Of a stretch of 64,000 nucleotides of DNA, positions 23,670 to 30,987 are shown one piece after another. Origin of the DNA: Saccharopolyspora galaxeae (GTDB taxonomy: Bacteria; Actinomycetota; Actinomycetes; Mycobacteriales; Pseudonocardiaceae). The position numbers and the translations under genes are program-made. Below the pieces are notes generated by a model. The model worked only from the letters and a program-made list of their open reading frames with translations, had not been told where the DNA came from and searched no databases. How positions within the stretch are numbered: the stretch's first letter is position 1; every line of letters starts with the position of its first letter. Location: the NCBI RefSeq assembly GCF_016526145.1, contig NZ_JADDUE010000003.1:372001-436000 (forward strand). The letters run 5' to 3'.

Positions 23670-24491
23670 TCAGTTCGCTTCGAGCGCGCCTGCCAGCTCC
23701 GTGATCCGCCGGATCTGCGCCGCCCGCTCCGCGGCGAGCTGCTGCTCCGGGTCCACCGCCTCGTCGGCCTGCGCCAGCAAGGCCAGCGTCTCGCGCACCG
23801 CGCCTTCCGGCGGGGTGCTGACCGCCTCGGCGAGCTGATCGACCGCGGCGTCCAGCCCTTCGACGGGCACCACCGAGTTCGCCAAGCCCATCCGCAGGGC
23901 TTCCTCGGCACCAACCTCCCGGCCGGCCGCACAGATCTCGACCGCGCGGGCGTAACCGATCGCGCGCACCAGCGGCAACGTCCCACCCAGATCCGGCACC
24001 AGGCCCAACCCGGTCTCGGCCATCCGCAACCGCGCGTCCTCGGTGAGCACCCGCAGGTCGCAGGCCAGCGCGAGCTGGAACCCGGCGCCGATGGCGTGGC
24101 CTTGCACGGCCGCGATCGTCACCCGGTCGGGTTCCCGCAGCCAGCTGAAGCCCTGCTGGAACCCGGCGATCTCGGCGTCGGCCTCTTCGGTGGGGCGCTG
24201 CCCCAGTCCGATCAGGCCGGGCGCCCCGTCCACGTCCTCGGACCCGAACAACCTGCGGTCCAGCCCGGCGGAGAACGCGCGCCCCCGCGCGCGCACCACG
24301 ACGACCCGCACTCCCGGGTCGAGGGACTGGCCGATCTCGCGCAGCGCCGCCCACGTCAACGGAGTCTGCGCATTGAGCTTGTCCGGGCGGTCGAGCGTGA
24401 TGGTGGCGCGCCGCCCCTGAACCGTGAGCCCCACACCGCCACGGTCCAGGAGGTCGGCGTCCATCCTCGACTGCTGCAAACGGGCCTCCAT
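23670..24491 (-). CDS. Enoyl-CoA hydratase/isomerase family protein
   Basis: A 273-aa crotonase-fold protein. The oxyanion-hole segments are visible: RGRAFSAGLDRRLF and AAVQGHAIGAGFQLALACDL, followed by RMAETGLGLVPDLGGTLPL, where one catalytic Glu is expected. The first ATG is at 24491; an ATG nine codons later is also possible. It follows the small HTH gene. The order ABC-F, HTH, enoyl-CoA hydratase gene matches the M. tuberculosis Rv1473/Rv1473A/Rv1472 neighbourhood (recalled). The acyl-CoA substrate is unknown. Confidence 0.85.
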   Translation of the reverse strand: MEARLQQSRMDADLLDRGGVGLTVQGRRATITLDRPDKLNAQTPLTWAALREIGQSLDPGVRVVVVRARGRAFSAGLDRRLFGSEDVDGAPGLIGLGQRPTEEADAEIAGFQQGFSWLREPDRVTIAAVQGHAIGAGFQLALACDLRVLTEDARLRMAETGLGLVPDLGGTLPLVRAIGYARAVEICAAGREVGAEEALRMGLANSVVPVEGLDAAVDQLAEAVSTPPEGAVRETLALLAQADEAVDPEQQLAAERAAQIRRITELAGALEAN

Positions 24492-24572
24492 CAGTTCTGC
24501 GTCGACCGGGCGGAACCGAACGGTACCCGCCGGCCGGAAAGGAACCGCAACGAACCGATCATGCCCGCTGCC

Positions 24573-24782
24573 TCACTTCTTCTTCGAACGCGTCGCACCC
24601 CCGCGGCCGCGCAGTTGCACGCCCGATTCGCTGAGCACCCGGTGCACGAACCCGTAGGACCGGCCGGTCGCCTCAGCCAGGGCGCGGATGCTGGCTCCCT
24701 TCTCGTACTTCTTCTTAAGGTCACTGGCAAGCTTGTCCCGTGCGCTTCCGGTGATTCGCGCACCCTTCTTCAGGTCAGCCAC
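24573..24782 (-). CDS. Small helix-turn-helix protein (69 aa), conserved in Actinobacteria
   Basis: A short basic protein starting MADLKKGARITG, with an HTH in KYEKGASIRALAEATGRSYG followed by FVHRVLSESGVQLRGRGG and a lysine-rich end. I chose GTG 24782 because GGAGGGAAGG lies upstream and 69 residues is the usual length of this family; a longer in-frame extension to 24839 looks non-coding. It lies between the ABC-F and enoyl-CoA hydratase genes. A DNA-binding role is inferred from the HTH. Targets are unknown. Confidence 0.85.
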   Translation of the reverse strand: MADLKKGARITGSARDKLASDLKKKYEKGASIRALAEATGRSYGFVHRVLSESGVQLRGRGGATRSKKK

Positions 24783-25111
24783 AGTGTCCCCGCCTTCCCT
24801 CCGAACAGGTCGGGCCGCTCGCGACCCCTGTCGTCGCAATGATCGAACAGGACGGCCGTAAACGCCAGGCGATCATGCAAAAAGATCGCCCAACGGTCGA
24901 GATCAGCCCACGGCGATCACCGGAATGCGCTCACCTGTTCGGACTAACTCAGCCGCGACATCCGGCGGTGAGCCGCCTAGCCGCCGGAGTTCTTCGCAGG
25001 TCAGGGCGTTTCGATGCGCCGAGCCGGGCATGATTGGTCGTAACGGGTGTTCGCGCCACCGGAGCAGCGGTCGTCACGCCGCGTACGGCCCAGGGTGGGA
25101 AAAACCACTCG
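24783..25111. promoter_or_regulatory. 329-bp intergenic region with an A-rich-loop inverted repeat
   Basis: No gene is visible between the ABC-F stop and the HTH start. GGCGATC (24868-24874) and GATCGCC (24884-24890) form a perfect inverted repeat around ATGCAAAAA, one of the few AT-rich spots nearby, about 86 bases upstream of the HTH gene start. It could be an operator for the small HTH protein or a weak terminator for ABC-F readthrough; the minus-strand loop reads TTTTTGCAT. Confidence 0.4.
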
Positions 25112-26740
25112 TCAGGCGAGTTGCACTAGCTCCATGTAGTCCTCGGACCAGTGGTCCTCAGTCCCGTCGGGCAACAGGATCACCCGTTCCGGCTCGAGCG
25201 CTTCGACCGCGCCGGGATCGTGCGTCACCAGGACCACCGCTCCGGTGAAACTGCGCAACGCGTCGAGCACCTGCTCGCGACTGGCCGGGTCCAGGTTGTT
25301 CGTCGGCTCGTCGAGCAGCAGCACGTTCGCCGCGCTGGAGACGAGCCCGGCCAGCGCCAGCCGGGTCTTCTCCCCGCCGGAGAGCGTGCCCGCGGGCTGC
25401 TGGAGCTGTTCACCGCGGAACAGGAACGCGCCGAGCAGCGTGCGCAGCTGCTGCTCCGGGGTGTCCGGGGCCGCGCTGCGGATGTTCTCCCACACGGTCG
25501 CGTCGTGGTCGAGGGTTTCGTGCTCCTGCGCGTAGTAGCCGACGCGCAGCCCGTGGCCGGGCACCATCTCGCCGGCGTCGGACTCCTCCATGTGGCCGAG
25601 CAGCCGCAGCAACGTGGTCTTGCCCGCGCCGTTGAGCCCGAGCACCACGACCCGGGAGCCGCGGTCGACGGCGAGATCGACGCCGGTGAAGATCTCCAGC
25701 GAGCCGTAGGACTTGGACAGCCCGCGGGCGGTCAGCGGCGTCTTGCCGCAGGAGGCCGGTTCCGGGAAGCGGATCTTGGCGACCTTGTCGTCGGCCTGTT
25801 CCTCTTCCAGGTCGTTGACCATCTTCTCGGCGCGGCGGGCCATGTTCTGCGCGGCGACGGCCTTGGTGGCCTTGGCCCGCATCTTGTCGGCCTGCGCCAT
25901 GAGCGTGGACGCCTTCTTCTCGGCGTTGGCGCGTTCCCGGCGGCGGCGCTTCTCGTCGGCGGCGCGCGCTTCCTGATAGCGCTTCCAGTCCATGTTGTAG
26001 ACGTCGGCCTCGCCGCGGACCGCGTCCAGGAACCACACCTTGTTCACCACGTCGCCGAGCAGCTCGACGTCGTGGCTGATCACGACGAGGCCGCCGTCGT
26101 GGTTGCGGAGGAACTCGCGCAGCCAGTTGATCGAATCCGCGTCGAGGTGGTTGGTCGGCTCGTCCAGCAGCAGCGTCGTCGCCGAACCGCCACCGGGGCC
26201 CGCCTCCGCGGCGGCGAACAGGATCCGGGCCAGCTCGACCCGGCGGCGCTGGCCACCGGAGAGCGTGCTCAGCGGTTGGGTCAGCACCCGGTCCGGCAGC
26301 CCCAGGTTCGAGCAGATCCGGCCCGCTTCGCTCTCGGCGCCGTACCCGCCGCGCGCGGCGAAGCGCTCCTCGAGCTTGCCGTAGCGGTCGATGGCCTTGT
26401 CCCGCTGCCGGTCGTCGGCGAGTTCGGCCATCGCGGTCTGCGCCTTCTCCATGTCGCGCAGGATCCGGTCCAGGCCGCGCGCGGAGAGCACCCGGTCCTT
26501 GGCCGCGACCGAGAGGTCGCCTTCCCGCGGGTCCTGCGGCAGGTAACCCGTTTCGCCGCTGCGCACCAGCTCACCGGCGTAGGGATCACCCTCGCCCGCG
26601 AGCACGCGCAGCGTCGTGGTCTTGCCCGCACCGTTGCGACCGACCAGGCCGATGCGGTCGCCGGGCTGGACGCGCAGGTTCGCACCGGACAGCAGGATGC
26701 GCGAACCAGCGCGCAGTTCCAGGGAAGTGGCAGAGATCAA
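25112..26740 (-). CDS. ABC-F family ATPase (ribosome-acting translation factor/antibiotic resistance type)
   Basis: A 542-aa soluble protein with two ABC domains and no membrane segment. Domain 1: Walker A GRNGAGKTT (residues 34-42), signature LSGGQRRR, Walker B LLLDEPTNHLD. Domain 2: GLNGAGKTT, LSGGEKTR and LLLDEPTNNLD. Between them, residues ~240-330 form the charged interdomain linker (KRRRRERANAEKK) that in ABC-F proteins reaches into the ribosomal P/E-site region. Family members rescue stalled ribosomes or protect against peptidyl-transferase-site antibiotics. The gene is preceded by a 28-codon leader ORF and an intrinsic terminator, so it is likely controlled by attenuation. Its synteny resembles Rv1473. 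Confidence 0.92.
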   Translation of the reverse strand: MISATSLELRAGSRILLSGANLRVQPGDRIGLVGRNGAGKTTTLRVLAGEGDPYAGELVRSGETGYLPQDPREGDLSVAAKDRVLSARGLDRILRDMEKAQTAMAELADDRQRDKAIDRYGKLEERFAARGGYGAESEAGRICSNLGLPDRVLTQPLSTLSGGQRRRVELARILFAAAEAGPGGGSATTLLLDEPTNHLDADSINWLREFLRNHDGGLVVISHDVELLGDVVNKVWFLDAVRGEADVYNMDWKRYQEARAADEKRRRRERANAEKKASTLMAQADKMRAKATKAVAAQNMARRAEKMVNDLEEEQADDKVAKIRFPEPASCGKTPLTARGLSKSYGSLEIFTGVDLAVDRGSRVVVLGLNGAGKTTLLRLLGHMEESDAGEMVPGHGLRVGYYAQEHETLDHDATVWENIRSAAPDTPEQQLRTLLGAFLFRGEQLQQPAGTLSGGEKTRLALAGLVSSAANVLLLDEPTNNLDPASREQVLDALRSFTGAVVLVTHDPGAVEALEPERVILLPDGTEDHWSEDYMELVQLA

Positions 26741-26777
26741 CGAAAACTCCGGAGGCTAGTGGTCGAGCGAGATCGCG

Positions 26778-26813
26778 AAAACGCCCATCGCCGGTACGAC
26801 CGGGCCGATGGGC
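26778..26813 (-). terminator. Intrinsic terminator/attenuator between leader ORF and ABC-F gene
   Basis: On the minus strand GCCCATCG (26806-26813) pairs with CGATGGGC (26783-26790), with an inner CCGGT/ACCGG stem, followed by GTTTTC (U-run at 26778-26781). It lies 38 bases before the ABC-F start codon and 14 bases after the leader stop codon, the position expected for a transcription attenuator. Confidence 0.8.
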
Positions 26814-26827
26814 TGTAAGGGGCGCCG

Positions 26828-26914
26828 CTAGTCGGCGGACACCATCAGGCAGTACTCCCGCGGGTGGGATCGCCGTCGCACGGCGTGCCGCGGGATCGCG
26901 TGCTTGCTCACCAC
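26828..26914 (-). CDS. Leader peptide (28 aa) of the ABC-F gene
   Basis: GTG GTG AGC ... TAG encodes a basic, His/Arg-rich peptide beginning MVSKHAIPRHAV and ending in REYCLMVSAD. A -10-like TACACT (26922-26927 on the minus strand) ends seven bases before the first GTG, so the transcript probably starts at or next to the start codon (leaderless). Immediately downstream comes the intrinsic terminator. This layout is the one known for ribosome-mediated attenuation of ABC-F resistance genes, where drug-induced stalling in the leader prevents terminator formation. Peptide function is inferred from position and codon structure. The second GTG (26911) is an alternative start. Confidence 0.75.
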   Translation of the reverse strand: MVSKHAIPRHAVRRRSHPREYCLMVSAD

Positions 26915-27009
26915 GTCGACCAGTGTAACGGCCGGACTACCGGGTCAGGCGTGCACTCCGGCACTGAGCGTCACCGGGCGGGCCCGGCAGGCCAGGGCCA
27001 CGGGGTAGA

Positions 27010-27684
27010 TCAGGGAGCCGGATCGTGGATCTCGACCTCCACCGAGATCGCGCGGACCGCCGCATCGTCGAGCACCGAACGGCGCGGCTCGGCGACGTCG
27101 AGCACGCCGGGTTCGGCCGCGGCGAGCAGCTCGCGCAGCCGCGGATCCGCGCGCAGCGCGTCCAACGCCTTGCCGTCCCCGCCGAGGATCACGGCGTCGA
27201 GCCGCTCGCGTTCCGGCAGCAGCACCCGTGCGGCGTCGTCGGCGGCGGACTCCAGGGAACGGCGCGCCTGGCCCTCGCGGCGGCGCGCGAATCGTTGCTG
27301 CGACTGCCCGCCCGCCTTGTTCCGGCCGTGCACCAGGTGCCGATCGGTCGAGGAAACCTCGATCACGCCGCCACGGGCGATGCCCACGCTGTGCGCGCCC
27401 AGGCGCACCAGCACCAGCCCGACCCGGCGCGTCCGCGACACGTGCTCGACCAGCGCTGACACCGCCAGGCCGGATTGCTCGCCGTGCGGTCCGGCCAGCT
27501 CGCCGAACGGGACGGTCACCGCGGCCGTGGCGCCGTCGGCGGCGGCCACTTCGACGCGGCGCGGGCCGAGAACGGTGCGCAGCGCGCCACCGTGCCCGTC
27601 GGCGAACCGCTCGAACCAGCCCGCCAGGCGGTCGGGAGCGATCCGCACCGCGCGGCCGCCTCCGGACAATTGCCTGCCTCGCAT
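27010..27684 (-). CDS. acVLRF1-family peptidyl-tRNA hydrolase (release-factor-like, ribosome quality control)
   Basis: A 224-aa protein whose centre reads HGRNKAGGQSQQRFARRREG, with GGQ at residues 125-127. This is the VLRF1/eRF1-like catalytic loop of the actinobacterial Vms1-like release factor family, which hydrolyses peptidyl-tRNA on obstructed large ribosomal subunits. The preceding region (VSALVEHVSRTRRVGLVLVRLG) fits the RNase-H-like VLRF1 core. The gene is upstream of and co-directional with the ABC-F leader, with a separate promoter implied by the TACACT element between them. Activity is inferred from family motifs. Confidence 0.85.
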   Translation of the reverse strand: MRGRQLSGGGRAVRIAPDRLAGWFERFADGHGGALRTVLGPRRVEVAAADGATAAVTVPFGELAGPHGEQSGLAVSALVEHVSRTRRVGLVLVRLGAHSVGIARGGVIEVSSTDRHLVHGRNKAGGQSQQRFARRREGQARRSLESAADDAARVLLPERERLDAVILGGDGKALDALRADPRLRELLAAAEPGVLDVAEPRRSVLDDAAVRAISVEVEIHDPAP

Positions 27685-27837
27685 CAGCCCATCCCAGCAC
27701 GACCGGCCGCACCGGATCCGCCGCCGGTGCCTGGATTTTTCGATTCGCCCCTTGTCGGCGTGGCGGCCGGTGATTAGCGTGCTGCGAACCTTACAGCGTT
27801 AGTTATTTGGACCACACATCCGAAGGGTGCGTTCGCG

Positions 27838-29178
27838 ATGGCTGTTCCCCCGAGCAACGCTGGTTCCCCCAGCGGCACCGGCCCGGGCAACGCCCGCAGG
27901 GTGGCGTTCGCCAGCCTCATCGGCACGACGATCGAATGGTTCGACTTCTTCATCTACGGCACCGCCGCCGCGCTGGTGTTCAACGAGCTGTTCTTCCCCG
28001 AGTTCGCCCCGATGGTCGGCACCATCGCATCGTTCGCGACCTTCGCCATCGGATTCGTCGCCCGGCCGCTGGGCGGAGTGCTGTTCGCGCACTTCGGCGA
28101 TCGGCGCGGGCGCAAACCCGTGCTGGTCACCTCGCTGCTGCTGATGGGCGTGGCCACGGTGCTGATCGGAGCGCTGCCCGGCTACGACTCGATCGGCGTG
28201 TGGGCGCCGCTGCTGCTGACCGCGCTGCGGTTCGCGCAGGGCCTCGGCGTCGGCGGCGAATGGGGCGGTGCGGCGCTGATGGCGGTGGAGCACGCACCGC
28301 AGAACCGGCGCGGCTTCTACGGCAGCTGGCCGCAGATCGGGGTGCCCGCGGGCCTGCTGCTGGGCAACCTCACCTTCTCGGTTCTTTCCGCGAACCTGAC
28401 CGACGCGCAGTTCGTGGCGTGGGGCTGGCGCATCCCGTTCCTGTGCAGCGCGCTGCTGATCGGGCTCGGCCTGCTCATCCGGCTCAAGATCAGTGAGAGC
28501 CCGGTGTTCCAGGAGGCCGCCCGCGAGCAGGCGCAGCACACCCGCACACCCGTGCTCGACGTGCTGCGCGAGCACCCGCGGACCGTCGCGCTCGCCGCGG
28601 GTTCGTTCCTGGCCACGAACGCGACCTTCTACGTCGGCACCACCTGGGTCGTCAGCTACGCCACCACGTCGCTCGACTACGAGCGCACGTCGATCCTGAA
28701 CGCGAACGCGCTGCTGAGCTTCCTGGACATTCCGCTGATGCTGGCCTTCGGGCTGCTGTCCGACCGGATCGGGCGGCGCGGCATGTCGCTGGCCGGGATG
28801 GCCGGGCTCGCGGTGTTCGCGGTGCCGTACTTCCTGCTGGTGGACAGCCGGTCGATCGTGCTGTTCCTGCTCGGCGGGATCGTGGTGCAGGCGTGCCGGA
28901 CCGCGGTGTACGGGCCGCAGTCGGCGTTCTACTCGGAGCTGTTCAGCACCCGGTTCCGCTACAGCGGTGCGTCGTTGAGCTATCAGCTCGCGGCCATCCT
29001 CGGCGGCGGCCTGGCGCCGATGATCTGCACGGCGCTGTACGGCTGGACCGGCTCGTCGATGGCGATCGCCGGTTACGTCGTGGTGCTGTGCGCGATCTCG
29101 TTCGGCTCCAGCTACCTGCTGGCCGAGACCTACCGGAAGGGTCTGTCGGAGTCCGGGACCACTCGAACCGCGGTGTGA
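27838..29178 (+). CDS. MFS transporter, metabolite:H+ symporter (MHS) type
   Basis: A 446-aa membrane protein with twelve predicted helices. Features typical of the MHS group (citrate, shikimate, proline-betaine or alpha-ketoglutarate transporters) are TTIEWFDFFIYGTAAAL in helix 1, the loop motif GDRRGRKPVL between helices 2 and 3, and RFAQGLGVGGEWGGAALM in helix 4. The ATG at 27838 lies ~10 bases after GAAGGG. It stands alone, divergent from acVLRF1 and convergent with dgt. The substrate cannot be fixed; an organic acid or betaine is likely. Confidence 0.88.
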   Translation: MAVPPSNAGSPSGTGPGNARRVAFASLIGTTIEWFDFFIYGTAAALVFNELFFPEFAPMVGTIASFATFAIGFVARPLGGVLFAHFGDRRGRKPVLVTSLLLMGVATVLIGALPGYDSIGVWAPLLLTALRFAQGLGVGGEWGGAALMAVEHAPQNRRGFYGSWPQIGVPAGLLLGNLTFSVLSANLTDAQFVAWGWRIPFLCSALLIGLGLLIRLKISESPVFQEAAREQAQHTRTPVLDVLREHPRTVALAAGSFLATNATFYVGTTWVVSYATTSLDYERTSILNANALLSFLDIPLMLAFGLLSDRIGRRGMSLAGMAGLAVFAVPYFLLVDSRSIVLFLLGGIVVQACRTAVYGPQSAFYSELFSTRFRYSGASLSYQLAAILGGGLAPMICTALYGWTGSSMAIAGYVVVLCAISFGSSYLLAETYRKGLSESGTTRTAV

Positions 29179-29183
29179 GCGAA

Positions 29184-29233
29184 TCGGACCTTTTCCGAAG
29201 GGTTTGCGTGCCGGAACCTCAGCGGCTCCGCTG
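29184..29233 (+). repeat. Structured intergenic element, copy B
   Basis: TCGGA-CCTTT-TCCGA (29184-29198), GGGTTTGCGT (29200-29209), GGAACCTCA (29213-29221) and the palindrome CAGCGGCTCCGCTG (29220-29233). It repeats the order of parts seen at 9448-9507. It lies between convergent genes, directly after the MFS stop codon. Confidence 0.45.
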
Positions 29234-29254
29234 GTGACAGGAGTGCTACCCCGT

Positions 29255-29288
29255 GGGCGCCGCGGCTGTTCATGCGGCCACGGCGCCC
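29255..29288. terminator. Hairpin terminator between MFS and dGTPase genes
   Basis: GGGCGCCGCGGC (29255-29266) pairs with GCCACGGCGCCC (29277-29288) with one mismatch; the loop is about 10 bases. It can serve both converging transcripts. Confidence 0.65.
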
Positions 29289-29293
29289 GCCGC

Positions 29294-30865
29294 TCACAGC
29301 ACGAACGTGTCGGACCACAGTTGAGTGGTCCGTCCGGACAACGCCTCCAAGAGCGCGGCGGCCTGGTCGTCGGTGAGCGAAGCGACGAAGTCGATCACCG
29401 CCCGGCCCCGCGCCCAGCGCTCCAGGTCTTGCGCGCCGATCGGCTCGCCGCCGAGCGCGGCCGGGTCCTCGGCGCGGACCGCCTGGAACTCCGCGCTCGC
29501 CCGCTCGAACAGGTCGCGCAGCCGGTGCGGCAGCCTGGCCTCCTCGCTGCGGTCGATCAGCCACGAGTCCAGCGCCTCCACCAGCTTGCTCACCAGCCGG
29601 TCCTGGCCGCGCTGGTGCAGCGCCAGGTCGGGGCGCTGCAGCACGAACCGGCGGTGCACGAACTTCAGCACCTGCACCTCGTGCCACTGCTCGGTGGCCA
29701 GCGCGACGTGCCCGGAGCGCACCGTCGGGGTCTCCTCCAGCCGCACGCCGTCGACCAGCCGCCGGGTCCACTCGCCGGAGAACGCCGCCACCGCCTGCTC
29801 GGCCTGCTGGGAACGGTCGAACGGCACTTGCAGCAGCTTCGTCACCAGGTCCGAGACGACCTTCTTCACCGCGTGCACGAAGGCGTCGTCGGAGGCGATC
29901 CACGAGTCCTTGGCGTGCAACCGGCGGCGCAGCAGCTCCAACGACCGGCCCGGCCGGTGCTCGGCGGCGGCCAGCTCGCCGTCGGTGCGCCCGGCCAGCT
30001 CCACGGCGTGCCCGAGCCACTCGGTGAGCTCGTGCGAAACCGTGGTGTGCTGCAGGATCCCGACGCGGTGGAAGTCCTCCAGGTCGTGGATGGCGTAGGC
30101 GATGTCGTCGGCGGTGTCCATCACCGAGGCTTCCACCGTCTGCTGCCAGCTCTCCAGCCTGCCGCGGAACGCCGCGCGGGACTCCCGCATGTCGTCGAGC
30201 TCGGTGATGTAGCAGGAGAACTTCGCCGAACCGGTACCGGGCGCGTCGTCCGGTTCCGAGGCACCGCGCGGCGGCACGCGCAGCTCGCGCGGGTGCGGTG
30301 ACGGGCGGTGCAACCGCGTCCACGGGTACTTCAGCAGCGCGGCGCGGACCGCTGCGGTCAGGTCCAGCCCGTCCCCGGAGCGCTCCGGGTCGCCGCGCAC
30401 GTCGATCGCGCTGACGATCCGGAACGACTGCGCGTTGCCCTCGAACCCGTCGCGCAGCCCGAACCGCTGCCGTGCCAGCCGGTCCAGCACCCGCTCACCG
30501 AGGTGCCCGAACGGCGGGTGCCCGAGATCGTGGCCGAGCCCGGCGGCCTCGACCACGTCCAGGTCGCAGCCGCCGAGCTTGTCCAGCACCGCGCCCGCCG
30601 TCGAGTCGGCCAGCAGCCGCTCGCCGATCGCCCGCGCCACCTGCGCCACCTTCAGGCTGTGGGTGAGCCGGTTGTGCAGCAGCAGACCGGACCCGCTGGG
30701 GCTGATCACCTGGGTGACCCCGCCCAGCCGCGAGAAGAACGCCGAGCTCGACACCCGGTCGCGGTCCGCGCGGAACGGGCTGGCCGCCAGGTCCGGCGAA
30801 GGCCGGACCGGACCGGTGCGGTCGCTGCGACGGGTGGTGCGTTCGACTGGGCTGTCGGTGTCCAT
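29294..30865 (-). CDS. dgt: Deoxyguanosinetriphosphate triphosphohydrolase-like protein (HD domain)
   Basis: Hydrolyses dNTPs, classically dGTP, to the nucleoside and tripolyphosphate, lowering dNTP pools. The 523-aa protein carries the HD metal site: His69 in RLTHSLKVAQ, His112-Asp113 in GLGHDLGHPPFGHLGE and a later Asp in SVMDTADDIAYA. FEGNAQSFRIV is also family-typical. ATG 30865 is used (MDTDSPVERT); an upstream GTG would add three codons. TAGCGT ends seven bases before this ATG, so the message may be leaderless. Divergent from the lycopene-cyclase-like gene. Confidence 0.9.
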   Translation of the reverse strand: MDTDSPVERTTRRSDRTGPVRPSPDLAASPFRADRDRVSSSAFFSRLGGVTQVISPSGSGLLLHNRLTHSLKVAQVARAIGERLLADSTAGAVLDKLGGCDLDVVEAAGLGHDLGHPPFGHLGERVLDRLARQRFGLRDGFEGNAQSFRIVSAIDVRGDPERSGDGLDLTAAVRAALLKYPWTRLHRPSPHPRELRVPPRGASEPDDAPGTGSAKFSCYITELDDMRESRAAFRGRLESWQQTVEASVMDTADDIAYAIHDLEDFHRVGILQHTTVSHELTEWLGHAVELAGRTDGELAAAEHRPGRSLELLRRRLHAKDSWIASDDAFVHAVKKVVSDLVTKLLQVPFDRSQQAEQAVAAFSGEWTRRLVDGVRLEETPTVRSGHVALATEQWHEVQVLKFVHRRFVLQRPDLALHQRGQDRLVSKLVEALDSWLIDRSEEARLPHRLRDLFERASAEFQAVRAEDPAALGGEPIGAQDLERWARGRAVIDFVASLTDDQAAALLEALSGRTTQLWSDTFVL

Positions 30866-30987
30866 GCCCCGCACGCTAGCTGTCCGGTCGCAGGCGGAGC
30901 TGCCGCGGACCGGCTCCAGCGGCGTCCGCGAACAGCTCGGCGAGCCGTCGGCGGCCGGACGGCGGGAACCGCGCCCGTCGTGATCTG

